DNA of 57,323 bases. It comes from Microbulbifer mangrovi. Lineage in GTDB: Bacteria > Pseudomonadota > Gammaproteobacteria > Pseudomonadales > Cellvibrionaceae. Numbering within the stretch: position 1 is the stretch's first letter; each line of letters starts with the position of its first letter. The translations under genes were made by a program, and so were the position numbers. The DNA lies in assembly GCF_002009015.1 (NCBI RefSeq), contig NZ_LZDE01000337.1, positions 1-57,323 of the forward strand, written 5' to 3'. Of this stretch, positions 43,345 to 53,400 are shown piece by piece. Below the pieces are notes generated by a model that saw only the letters and a program-made list of their open reading frames with translations, did not search any database and had not been told where the DNA came from.

Positions 43345-44442
43345 TTAAAGCTTGGCTTCGATAATCAGGTTCGCCATAGATCGGGTCGCCACGCGCACAT
43401 TACTGAAGCCCGCACTTTCCAGTACACCAGTGAGCCTTCCCGGACCTGCCTGTGCTCCGAGCGCAAGCCCGATTTTCTGAGACTTTGAGCAAGGGGTGCA
43501 CAGGAAAGTGGATCCCGCATAGAACATTGCGCTGAGTGGGTTGAGATTGTTCTCCAGCTGATCCTCTGCCAGCGGCTCCACCAACAATACACTGCCATCG
43601 AATTTCAGGACGCCGTGGGCAGCCTGGGCGGCACCGACCGGATCGCCCATGTCGTGCAGGCAATCGAAGTAGCAGACAAGGTCAAACGGTCCTTCCGGCA
43701 GAGACTGTGCATTGGCAACGAGAAACTCCACCCGCTCGGCCACTCCGGCCTCTTCCGCTGCCTGCCTTGCAGCATCGATGGATTCCTCGTGATAGTCGAC
43801 TCCGACAAAGTGTGACTCGGGAAAGGCCTGCGCGAGGATGATGGTGGAAGCGCCGTGGCCACAACCCACATCGAGAACCGCGCCCCCCGCGTTCAGTTTT
43901 TCGGTAATACCCGGTAGCTGCTTCAGCCAGTCATCCACGAGGAAGGTGTGATAACCCGGACGGAAAAACCGCTCGGTGCCGCGAAATAAACACTGGTGAT
44001 GCTGGTGCCAGCCGAAACCGGCACCGGTTTGGAAAACCTTGGCAATGTCGTCCGCCGAGTGATACATGGTGCGAATTACGGAAGCCGCCGCAGCCATAAA
44101 AGCGGGCGAATTTTCGTCCGCCAGCACCGCGGCCCGCTCTGCCGGAAGTGTGAAGGTGCCTCTTTCAGGGTCGTAATCAAAATAGCCAATAGCTGCCATT
44201 CCACTGGCCCACTCGCGCACATAGCGGGCGTCCAGGTCTCGGCGGCGTGCCAGCTGTTCGGCGGTGGCCGGTCCCTCGGCCAGGGCCTTAAACAGCCCCA
44301 GCTGGTCGCCCACATAAACCAGGGCATGTGCGCTTGCCGCAGCCAGGTCACCGAGCACACGCCCGGCAAATTCTTCCACTTTTTCGAAATCGACAACGGG
44401 TGTTTGATTTCCGGATTCCATTTCCGGAGTGAGCGTTTCCAT
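43345..44442 (-). CDS. SAM-dependent methyltransferase with winged-helix N-terminus
   Basis: This 365-aa class I methyltransferase has the SAM motif VLDVGCGHGAST at about residues 189-200 and the later VDYHEESIDAAR. An N-terminal dimerisation/winged-helix region (residues about 20-110) resembles O-methyltransferases and the Rv2258c-type family. A Cys pair, STFLCTPCSKS, is present near the end. The substrate cannot be inferred. The gene is on the opposite strand to both neighbours and looks like a single-gene unit. Confidence 0.8.
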   Translation of the reverse strand: METLTPEMESGNQTPVVDFEKVEEFAGRVLGDLAAASAHALVYVGDQLGLFKALAEGPATAEQLARRRDLDARYVREWASGMAAIGYFDYDPERGTFTLPAERAAVLADENSPAFMAAAASVIRTMYHSADDIAKVFQTGAGFGWHQHHQCLFRGTERFFRPGYHTFLVDDWLKQLPGITEKLNAGGAVLDVGCGHGASTIILAQAFPESHFVGVDYHEESIDAARQAAEEAGVAERVEFLVANAQSLPEGPFDLVCYFDCLHDMGDPVGAAQAAHGVLKFDGSVLLVEPLAEDQLENNLNPLSAMFYAGSTFLCTPCSKSQKIGLALGAQAGPGRLTGVLESAGFSNVRVATRSMANLIIEAKL

Positions 44443-44764
44443 CGTGTGCGTCCTTTTTATAGAAAGTAGTCGGGAGGAAGGGGGGACTTCAACGAGATCA
44501 ACGGCGGAGCTGCTCGTCCGATGAGCATCGATAGCTTCCGAGCCTACCCCAACTACTTCTCCGACTTACCGGCTGCGAGGTTAAAAAGTCATATGAATCG
44601 ACGAGTAGTAAGGAGGAAGGCTCTAATCCAGAGTAAGTGGACGCAGGAGACGACAGAAGGCCAAAGAAAGGCGGGCCAGTAAAACCGGTTCGGAAAGCCA
44701 TAAAAAAACCCGCGAAAGCTCGCGGGTTTTTTGTTTGGGTCGTAAACGATTGCGGATAGAGGAA
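44443..44764. other. 322-bp gap between the methyltransferase and the amidohydrolase
   Basis: On the minus strand, TATAAAAAGGACG just before the methyltransferase ATG may hold a -10 and ribosome binding site. The rest is purine-rich and shows no gene. A short hairpin TGCTC/GAGCA is seen near 44510-44530. The terminator is listed separately. Confidence 0.5.
44703..44732 (-). terminator. Terminator after the amidohydrolase gene
   Basis: The 13-bp stem AAAAAACCCGCGA with its complement has an AAGC loop and T6 on one side, A-run on the other. It serves the minus-strand amidohydrolase gene. Confidence 0.9.
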
Positions 44765-47700
44765 TCAGTGCACCCAGTGGTGGCGCTCTTGCTTCTCCTG
44801 AATGGCTTCGGCGGTGGGCGTCGGCATAGCGCTGACCGGTAACCGCTCGTGGAAGAACGCCAGGCGCTCATCGCCGTCCACCGTATTCATGGTCGCGGCG
44901 TCGAACACCTTGCCGTTGATTACAGTGTATTTGATGTTCTCGGACAGGCGCAGGTTTTCCAGCGGGTTGCCGTCCACCACGATGATGTCCGCCAGTTTGC
45001 CGGGTTCCAGGCTGCCCAGGTCTTTATCCATACCCAGGTAGCGGGCGCCGTCGATGGTGCCGGCACGGAAGGCTTCCCACGGGGTGAAACCGCCCTGCTC
45101 CATCATCCACAATTCCCAGTGGGCACCGAGGCCTTCGCGCTGGCCGTGGGCACCGATATGCACGGTAACGCCCTTGTCGCGCAGCTGCTTGGCGTGGTGG
45201 GCCACATTGAAATGGTTGTAGTGGTGATCCGGCGCGCGCTCGCGGCGGATGGAGCGCGGGTTCACGATAAAGTCCGGGGTGAAACGGGTCAGGCGCTCGT
45301 TTTTCCACACTTCGGTGTGGTCGTACCAGTAGTACTCACCGGTGAGGCCACCGTAGGCCACCACGAAGGTCGGCGTGTAACCCACCTGGGTCTGACCCCA
45401 AAGTTGCTGCACGTCGGAGTAGATATTGGCGATCGGCAGCGAGTGCTCCACGCCGGTGTGGCCGTCCACAATCATGTTCATGTTGTGCTGGTATTTGCCG
45501 CCACCTTCCGGCACCACCATGATGCCGTGCTTGCGGCCCGCTTCCAGTACCTGCTGGCGCTGTTCCCTTCTAGGCTGGTTGTAGCTTTTCACCGAGATAG
45601 CCCCCATTTCCTTCAGGCGGCTCACATGGAAATCAGCGTCTTCCAGGCTGTTGATCTTGGCCCGGTAGCCTGGGCCCTTGGCGCCGTAAAGGATGGTACC
45701 GGTGGAGTAGATGCGCGGGCCATTGATCACACCGGCCTTCTGCATTTCAGAAGCGGAAAAGATCTCGCTACTGTCGTTGGACGGGTCGTGAATGGTGGTG
45801 ACACCGAATGCCAGGCTGGAATACAGGTTCCAGTTCTGCTGCGGGATGATCTCCTCGCGCCCCTGGGCGCCGTGGGCGTGAGCGTCGATCAGGCCGGGCA
45901 AAACAGTTTTGCCGGTGACATCGATACGCTGGGTGCCAACGGGAATTTCCACCTCACTGGTCGTGCCCACCGCAACAATGCGGTTGCCGCGGAACAGTAC
46001 CACGCCGTTTTCGATCACTTCCTGCGCCTGTTCGGCATCGCGCATGGTCACCACGGTGCCGCCGGTCAGCGCCACCAGTTTGTCGGAGTGGGCGAATTTC
46101 TGCTTGAAGCCTAGGTCGATCCCTTCGCTCACCGGCTCCGGCAGCTGCTCGGGGGCGCCGGCGACAAAATCAAAGGCATCCTTCAAGGCGCGTTCATACA
46201 GTTTCGGACCATGGGCCCAGCCCAGGGTGTTGCTGTCGGCGGACCAGTGCAGGTTTTCGCCGGCGCGGGCTGAAACCTGGGTAACCTTCACCGCAGAGGC
46301 CTTGGGGCCGATGGACTCGGACTTGCCGGTGTGCATAAAGGGCGCAGCGTAAGCTTTGAAATCTTGGGTAAAGGCGACCCAGCGGCCGTCCGGGGACAGG
46401 CGGAAGGAGGTGATCTCGGCACCGTGTAGGTGTTCGCGCTCGTCCTTGCCGTTGGTGTCCACGCTCTTGAACACGCGTTTGCCACCATCGCCGTAAACGA
46501 ACTCGGAGAAGTAAATGCGCTCACCGTCGGCGCCAAAGTGTGGCTCGTAGCCAGACTTGGCGACACGGCGCTGCCAGTCACCGTCGGCGTCGGCCAGATA
46601 GATGCCCGGTTCGAGGGAGTATTCCGGGCTCAGCAGGTAGCCGCCGGTAAAGCGGCGGAAGGTCACCTGCTCACCATCGGGAGAAAAGCTGGGCTCCACA
46701 TACAGGCCCGGTTCTCTGGTGATGTTTTTGCCGCGGCCACTGCGCGCAGATACCACGCGGACCTGGCCGAGCTTTTCATCGTCCCAGCTCACATAGGTGA
46801 TCTGTTTGCCGTCGCGGGACCAGCTGGGATAGAACTCGAAGTGGTCATCCTGGCGGGTCAGTCGGCGACGTTCGCCACTGTTCACGTCCTGAACGTAGAT
46901 TTTGCCCAGGGCCTGGAAGGCGATCTGCTTGCCGTCCGGGGACTTCTGCGCCCAGCGGATCATCTTCACATCGAACTGCTCTGGTGCCACATCCACCGGG
47001 AAGCGCACCGCGTCCGCTACCTGTTTGTCGGTTTTGACGTGCGCGACGATTTCGCGCGCTCCTTTATCCAGGCTGCTGCCATCGGCGGCGATGCGCAGAA
47101 ACTTGCCCTTGCTCCACACGATCAGGGATTTGCCGTCCGGCATCCAGTCGTACTGTACATAGTTGCCGTGGGAACCGAAGGTCTCCTGCAGATCGCGCTC
47201 CAGCTCGGAGTAGATCGGGGTTTCCAGGCCGGTGGTCAGGTCTTTCACGAACAGCGAGGTGTTGAAATCCTGGCGGCGGATAAACGCCAGTTTCTTGCCG
47301 TCCGGCGATGGCATCGGTGCGATGGAGCCGCCGGGGCCGGACACGAAGGTCTCGTCCTTGCCGTCATTCAGGTCGTAGCGGTTGATGGCAAAGATCTGCT
47401 GGGTGGAGTTTTTGTTGTAGTGCCACACGGTACCCGGCGTGGTATCGATGGTGTAGTAGATGTAGCGGCCGTCCGGGGAGAAGACGGCATCGGAGATATT
47501 CTTCTGCGCGATATCGCCGCCCAGGCGCGCCTTGATCTGGCGACCCTCACCACCGCCGTAGTGGTACATCCAGATTTCACCGGCGGGAATACTGCGGCCA
47601 CTCATAAAGCCCTTGCGCGCCACCAGATACTGGCCGTCGGGGCTGAAGCTGGGGGCGTGCACCAGGTTTTCGCGCTCGGTAGTGAGCTGGCGCAGGTTTT

Positions 47701-48091
47701 CGCCATTGCGATCCATGATCCACACGTTGTCTGCGCCGTCGCGGTCGCTCACAAACACAATGGACTTGCCATCGGGGCTGAAGCGCGGCTGGGTGTTCCA
47801 GGCGATTTCGTTGGTGATAGCCCTGGCCTCACCACCGCTTACCGGCATTGCATAAATGTCGCCCAGCATATCGAAAATAATAGTTTTGCCGTCCGGGCTG
47901 ATGTCCAGGTTGCTCCAGGTGGTCTCGCGGGTGTCCAGGGGGATGGACTTGAACTCGTACGGCGGTTTGTTGACGTCCCATTTGTCCGCTTCTTTTTTGG
48001 CGTCTTCTGCAGTGGCGGCCAACGGCAGGGTCAGAGCGAGGCCGGCGCCGCCGATCAGGCGCGCGAGCTGGCTGACTTTGGTTTTTATCAT
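44765..48091 (-). CDS. Secreted beta-propeller/amidohydrolase fusion protein
   Basis: This 1108-aa protein has a signal peptide ending near PLAATA (residue 28). Its N-terminal two thirds contain about twelve PD40/TolB-like repeats (SPDGKTIIF, FSPDGKSIVF, FSPDGRYIYY, LSPDGRWVAF and others), likely one or two beta-propellers. From about residue 690 an amidohydrolase domain follows. It shows LTGGTVVTM, the metal-binding DAHAHGA motif, a candidate carbamylated lysine in ISVKSYNQP, the GHTGVEHSL histidine, and LEPGKLADIIVVDGNPL near the end. Such fusions occur as prolidase-like or imidazolonepropionase-like enzymes. The substrate, perhaps a peptide or N-acyl compound, is not known. It is exported. 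Confidence 0.88.
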   Translation of the reverse strand: MIKTKVSQLARLIGGAGLALTLPLAATAEDAKKEADKWDVNKPPYEFKSIPLDTRETTWSNLDISPDGKTIIFDMLGDIYAMPVSGGEARAITNEIAWNTQPRFSPDGKSIVFVSDRDGADNVWIMDRNGENLRQLTTERENLVHAPSFSPDGQYLVARKGFMSGRSIPAGEIWMYHYGGGEGRQIKARLGGDIAQKNISDAVFSPDGRYIYYTIDTTPGTVWHYNKNSTQQIFAINRYDLNDGKDETFVSGPGGSIAPMPSPDGKKLAFIRRQDFNTSLFVKDLTTGLETPIYSELERDLQETFGSHGNYVQYDWMPDGKSLIVWSKGKFLRIAADGSSLDKGAREIVAHVKTDKQVADAVRFPVDVAPEQFDVKMIRWAQKSPDGKQIAFQALGKIYVQDVNSGERRRLTRQDDHFEFYPSWSRDGKQITYVSWDDEKLGQVRVVSARSGRGKNITREPGLYVEPSFSPDGEQVTFRRFTGGYLLSPEYSLEPGIYLADADGDWQRRVAKSGYEPHFGADGERIYFSEFVYGDGGKRVFKSVDTNGKDEREHLHGAEITSFRLSPDGRWVAFTQDFKAYAAPFMHTGKSESIGPKASAVKVTQVSARAGENLHWSADSNTLGWAHGPKLYERALKDAFDFVAGAPEQLPEPVSEGIDLGFKQKFAHSDKLVALTGGTVVTMRDAEQAQEVIENGVVLFRGNRIVAVGTTSEVEIPVGTQRIDVTGKTVLPGLIDAHAHGAQGREEIIPQQNWNLYSSLAFGVTTIHDPSNDSSEIFSASEMQKAGVINGPRIYSTGTILYGAKGPGYRAKINSLEDADFHVSRLKEMGAISVKSYNQPRREQRQQVLEAGRKHGIMVVPEGGGKYQHNMNMIVDGHTGVEHSLPIANIYSDVQQLWGQTQVGYTPTFVVAYGGLTGEYYWYDHTEVWKNERLTRFTPDFIVNPRSIRRERAPDHHYNHFNVAHHAKQLRDKGVTVHIGAHGQREGLGAHWELWMMEQGGFTPWEAFRAGTIDGARYLGMDKDLGSLEPGKLADIIVVDGNPLENLRLSENIKYTVINGKVFDAATMNTVDGDERLAFFHERLPVSAMPTPTAEAIQEKQERHHWVH

Positions 48092-48360
48092 TCAGGGCTC
48101 CTGGATTACTGGAGTTGTCTTGGGTCGCGACAGCCGGGGTAGGCCGCGCTGTTTAAAAAATGACTGTTACGCCAAATTACCGCAACTGTGGCAAAAGACA
48201 ACGAATCTGCGCCGAACAGGAGAAAAATCGGGATATCTGTACCTCACCGAACATTTGCCTGTTGGGCGCTTAGCGGGCGCGGCAACGCACCGCGGTGGGC
48301 GCTGACTAAACTGGGATAAAAGGTGCCGCAACCGGACACCTTCCCAGTTGCGGACCACCT

Positions 48361-49164
48361 ATGAGCCACCACAAGGATCGAGCGCGCCCCAAGAGTGACC
48401 GTCAGATTCTCTCCGAGCAGATGGATGAGAGCCTGCGCGAGTATCAGCGCGACAATAAGGCGCTGATACTCTCGTCGATGTCTGCGGGCATGGAAATTGG
48501 TTTCAGCATCTTCCTGATCGCGGCCTTTTACAGCCACTTCCACGCCAGTATTTCCCACCAGCTGTTGTATCTGCTGGCGGCGCTGAGTTATCCGGTCGGC
48601 TTTATGCTGGTCATCATTGGCCGCTCAGATCTGTTCACCGAGCACACCACCCTCGCGATTCTGCCCGTGCTCGACGGCCGCAAGTCGGTACCGCAATTGT
48701 TGCGGGTCTGGGTGCTGATTTACGCTGGCAACCTGCTGGGCGCCGCCGTATTCAGCGCGCTGTTTGTCCAGTTTGTGGGGATGACCGATCGCTTCGATGA
48801 GTCGGTGTTTGGCTACTATGGACAAAAAATGACCGCCGATAGCATCAGCGGGCAGTTTCTGGGGGCGATATTTGCTGGGTGGCTAATGGGCCTGCTGGCG
48901 TGGATGGTGACCTCGTCTACCGAGACCATGAGCCGTATTGCCGCGGTGGCGATTATTACTTTTGTGATCGGTCTCGGCGGCTTGCCCCACTGTATTGCTG
49001 GTGCTGTCGGTATGTTCTGTGCCTGGTTTGCCAAGAGCACCACCGTGGGGTTTGTGGATGTACTGCAGTTTCTCGCGATAGCGACAGTTGGGAATACGAT
49101 CGGTGGTTCAATATTTGTGGGACGGGTGAAGTACAGCTTTACCGCTCCGCGCAATGGCCAGTGA
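48361..49164 (+). CDS. Formate/nitrite transporter family channel (YfdC-like)
   Basis: This 267-aa inner-membrane protein belongs to the FNT family of pentameric channels for small monocarboxylates or related anions. It has a hydrophilic N-terminus, then about six transmembrane helices, with the family blocks IIGRSDLFTEHTTLAILPVL and GNLLGAAVFSALF. The conserved HCIAGAVG region lies near the fifth helix. It resembles E. coli YfdC more than FocA. The upstream 269-bp gap (48092-48360) shows no gene. It is divergent from the amidohydrolase. Confidence 0.85.
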   Translation: MSHHKDRARPKSDRQILSEQMDESLREYQRDNKALILSSMSAGMEIGFSIFLIAAFYSHFHASISHQLLYLLAALSYPVGFMLVIIGRSDLFTEHTTLAILPVLDGRKSVPQLLRVWVLIYAGNLLGAAVFSALFVQFVGMTDRFDESVFGYYGQKMTADSISGQFLGAIFAGWLMGLLAWMVTSSTETMSRIAAVAIITFVIGLGGLPHCIAGAVGMFCAWFAKSTTVGFVDVLQFLAIATVGNTIGGSIFVGRVKYSFTAPRNGQ

Positions 49165-49174
49165 GACCGGGTTT

Positions 49175-50068
49175 TCAGCCGATGTACGAGGCGTCGGTGG
49201 TAAACACCACGTCAAACTCCTGCTCGGCGACAAATTCCGCCATACGCTCGGTGAGCTGTTCCCGCCAGGCATCCGCCTGCTCAATCCCCGCAGTGTAGTG
49301 CGCTTCGCTGAGCAAAATACGCGCATGCAAATAGACCGAGCGACCGGCCTTGGTGATGCTGAGAGACCAGTCTTCACCGGGGATATCGTACATGGCATCG
49401 CGAAATGCGCGCCGGATTTTCCGCTGTACCTCTATCGGCGGTGCGGCCAGCAGTACTTCCATTAGGTTGCGTACCAGTAGCCGTACCGGTACCGGCAACA
49501 TGATGATCACCATGATGATGACCATCCAGGAATCTACATACGGTAACTGGTCCCCAAGCGCCTCTCCGAATAGCCAAATCAATGTAAACGCGAGCAGCAC
49601 CAATCCACTGAGAATGCCATCCATCATCCAGGCAAATGAGTCCACTTCAATCAGCGTTGACCCGGTCTTTTTCGCAATTCGACGCAGGATTAAAAACACG
49701 GCAAGACAGCCGCTACTGGCGATAGCGGCGTAAATCGTCGCCCTTCCCGCGTCCAGCGTGCGTCCATCCTGATACAGAGCGGCAATCGCCGAGGATAGCG
49801 CCATCAGCATCACGCCGAGGATCACCATGCTCTGCAAGACGTTAAATGCAGGCTCGAAGCTGGCGTAACCAAACGGAAAGCGACGGTCTGCACGGCGACG
49901 AATTAGCCGGGAAACTGCCAGCATTAACAGCGACATGACGAAGCTGACCAGTGAGAAAACTCCATCTAGAAAGATCGCGGTAGATCCGGTCCAGTGGGCG
50001 AAACCAAATCCCAGTCCCGCCATGAACAGGCAACCCACAATTGATAGCCACAGGCCGCGTGTTTCCAT
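49175..50068 (-). CDS. Cation diffusion facilitator with altered metal site
   Basis: This 297-aa CDF-type membrane protein has six predicted transmembrane helices and a C-terminal cytoplasmic domain. In FieF/YiiP the transport site is D45, D49, H153 and D157. Here the matching positions are D35 and S39 (FLDGVFSLVSF) and A146 and D150 (SFAWMMDG). So half the ligands are missing. It may carry another ion or work by a different site. It is convergent with the FNT gene, 10 bp apart. Confidence 0.8.
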   Translation of the reverse strand: METRGLWLSIVGCLFMAGLGFGFAHWTGSTAIFLDGVFSLVSFVMSLLMLAVSRLIRRRADRRFPFGYASFEPAFNVLQSMVILGVMLMALSSAIAALYQDGRTLDAGRATIYAAIASSGCLAVFLILRRIAKKTGSTLIEVDSFAWMMDGILSGLVLLAFTLIWLFGEALGDQLPYVDSWMVIIMVIIMLPVPVRLLVRNLMEVLLAAPPIEVQRKIRRAFRDAMYDIPGEDWSLSITKAGRSVYLHARILLSEAHYTAGIEQADAWREQLTERMAEFVAEQEFDVVFTTDASYIG

Positions 50069-50415
50069 CGTTCCAATGTTCCCGTTGCAAAGAGTCTCAG
50101 AGATAGGATCAGCGAAATTCTAGATGCGATTTCCATGCGCCATTCGGTACATCACGGGCTTGTATCAATTTCGGGCGTCCGACGTACAAAAGCCTGATGA
50201 GAGTAGCGGCGTAGTTATTAGTTTGGCGCTAAATTCAACATAATTAACTGGTTTTATCCTAATGACAGTAGGAAGTCGGGGAAAATTTAACTTTATGTCA
50301 TAAATGTCTCATTTACCTTTGAGGAGGTGTGCCTGTCTGCTCGTTAGGCATCTGTAGAAATTCTTTTTTACGCTTTGACTAGAGCAAAAAAACAACCACT
50401 TTGGGGGGTTACCAA
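50069..50415. other. 347-bp AT-rich gap before the TonB receptor
   Basis: No gene is seen. An inverted repeat TTTATG-T-CATAAA spans 50292-50304 and could be an operator. GGAGGTG near 50322 looks like a ribosome binding site without a following gene. TTTGGGGGGTT precedes the receptor start. Confidence 0.45.
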
Positions 50416-53400
50416 TTGATAAAGCTCAACAACCTGTTAGGAAGCGCTTACTCGCCACTTAAGGCAAGTGTCTCCACTGCAGTGCTGGCAGCCGTTCTGT
50501 CACCTGTCGTGTTCGCACAGGAAAGCGAATCCGAGATCACTGAAACCAACGTAGAAATTAAAGAAGAGCAGACACCTGTCATTGTGGGGAGTGAAGATGA
50601 CAGTGATGTTGAAGAAGTTGTCGTAACCGGCTCCCGCCTGAAGCGCGACACCTTCTCCAGCATCGCACCGCTGCAAATCATCGATGCCGAAGGTGCCCGT
50701 GAAGCCGGTGCAATCGATACCTCCACCATCCTGCAGAGCAGTGGCGCCGCTTCCGGTCAGCAGATCGACCTGACCTTCTCCGGCTACGTGCTCGACAACG
50801 GTCCGGGCGCCTCCACCGTAGACCTGCGTGGTCTGGGTGCTGGCCGTACCCTGGTACTGTTGAACGGTCGTCGCCTGTCACCGGCAGGTGTAGAAGGTGC
50901 ACCGGTCGCGGCGGACCTGAATCTGATCCCGTCTTCCCTGGTACAGCAGTATGACCTGCTGCTGGACGGTGCATCCTCCATTTACGGTTCTGACGCCGTC
51001 GCCGGTGTGACCAACATCATCCTGAAGAAAGATTTCGACGGTTTTGATTTCGAAGTTTTTGGAACCGGTCCGCAACAGGATAATGGTGAAGAAACCACCA
51101 TGAGCCTGAGCTGGGGTAAAAACTTTGACCGCGGCTTTGTCGGAATTGGTGCGGAATACTATGAAGCTCAGGCAGTTACTTTTGCCGACCGCAAATGGAC
51201 CGCGGGATGCGAAAAGAATATGGAAATTGGCACCGACGGCAAGATCTATACTCAGGATGCCTATTACAGTGAAGTTTACGGTATGGACTTCTCTGATGGC
51301 TGTGCCCTGGGTTCTCTTGCGGGCCGCGTGTCTGTGCCATTCTCTGGAAGTATCTACTATACCCCGGGTAGCACCAACGGCGGTTGGGATGGTTTCTCTG
51401 AATCCAGCCTGTATGGTATCGGTGTAGACGGAAATGGTGATGGCGTCACAGATATCAATTTCCGTGACCACGACATCAACGGTCGTGACACATTTGCTCA
51501 TTTGTTCCCGGAGCAGGAACGCACTAGTATCATGACCTTTGGTGAATACACCTTCGAAGGTGATATGAACCTGACGCCGTTCTTTGAAGCAAGTTACGCC
51601 AAGCGTGAAAACTATATCGATTCGGGCGCTTTCCAGCTGTTCCCCTCCGTACCCGGTACCAACCCGTTCAATATCTGTAACCCGGATGGCGTACGCGGTG
51701 TTGACTGTGGTCTGGCCTATGACGCGCTGTTGACCAATCCGGAATTTGCAGCACAGGTTGCTGCTGTTTACGGTGGAACTCCAGAGCAATTTGGTCTGCT
51801 TGAAGGCGCTATCGGTGCAGCCGGCACCCAGCCAATCGTATCTGTGCGCGGCGACCGCACCACTGCCGACGTGGAAGTGTCGCAGATGCGTTTCGTCACC
51901 GGTCTGCGCGGTGACCTGCCGATGCTGAATATCGGTTCCATGTCAGACTGGTCATTCGAGCTTTCTGGCTCCATCACCAAGTCCGACGGTAAATCCAGCC
52001 GCTACGGTATCCGCGGTGATCGACTGACCCAGTCTCTGGCTACTACCGTAGAAGATCCAAACAACCCGGGTACTTTCACCTGTGAGCCGCTGCCGGGCGA
52101 GTCTACCTGTGTGCCGATCGATATGTTTGCGGCTTCTCTGTACGAGGGTGTCATCGGCGATTTCGCTACCCAGGCGGAGCGCGATTACCTGTTTGATAGC
52201 CGGGACTTCGATACCTCCTACTACCAGACTATATTCTCTGCCTACGCAACCGGTACCGTTGCAACCCTGCCTGCGGGTGATTTGACGGTTGGCGTGGGTG
52301 CAGAGCTTCGCGACGACCGTATCAAGTCGCTGCCAGATGATATTGCCCGTGATGGCCTGTTCTTCGGTTACTTCTCTGATGGTGGTGCTTCTGGTAACAA
52401 GGACACCAAAGAAGCATTTGCGGAAGTGGAAATCCCGCTGCTGGCTGGCAAGTTCCTGGCTGAAGAGCTGACTACCAACGTGTCAGCCCGTTACACCAAG
52501 GACGAGTTCTACGGTGGTGCCTGGACCAATTCTGCCAAGATTGCCTACCGTCCTGTGGAATCTCTGCTGCTGCGTTCAACTTACGGTACCTCTTACCGTG
52601 CGCCGAACCTGCGTGAAAACTTCCTGATGAATCAGACCGGGTTCAATAACATCTTTGACCCGTGCATGATTCCGGATGCTGCCCTGGATCCGATCAGTGG
52701 CGGCTATAACCCGGCACTGGATAACCGTGCCCCAGAAGTGCTGTCCAACTGTCTTGCCAACGGTGTCGATCCGACAACCCTCGAAAACGGTGGCTTTAAC
52801 ACATACAGTGTGGAAGTGGCTCGCGGTGGTAACCTGGATCTGGAAGAAGAAACTTCTGAATCCTTCACTTTTGGTTTCTCATTCGAGCAGCCATTCTTCG
52901 AAAGTTTCGGTCTGACTCTGGGTATGACCTATTACGAAATCGATATCGAAAACTCGATCATCGAACCGTCCGCCCAGTTCTTGGTCAATGACTGCTACAA
53001 CAACCCGAACGGTAACAGCGCGTTCTGCACCATGTTCTCTCGTGATGCTGAAGGTTTCTTGGACAACATCGACGCGGCATTTGTTAACCGTGATAACGAA
53101 GTGGCCCGTGGTTTCGACTACAACATCCGTTACGAGCAGCCCGTTACCATATTCGGCGCGCCCGTGGATCTGTCCGCGAACCTGACCTTCAACCGTGTTA
53201 TGGAACGCACTCTGACCTATGTGGCTGACGACGGTACTCCGGACGTCGAGCGTTATCAGGGCACCTTCGGCTTCCCCGAGTGGAACGGTCGTGGTGAATT
53301 CCGCGTTGAATACGACAAGTACCGCTTTACCTGGACTACCCAGTACCTGGGTGCTGTAGAGCAGGCGGATGAGTACATTGACGAGTTCAGTGATATCTAC

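Noticed and set aside
44498..44701. 67-codon minus-strand frame in the gap after the amidohydrolase
   Set aside because: No ribosome binding site, no recognised domain, and it lies next to the terminator.
46430..48142. 570-codon open frame antisense to the amidohydrolase
   Set aside because: It mirrors the repetitive PD40 repeats on the other strand; no start signal or domain.
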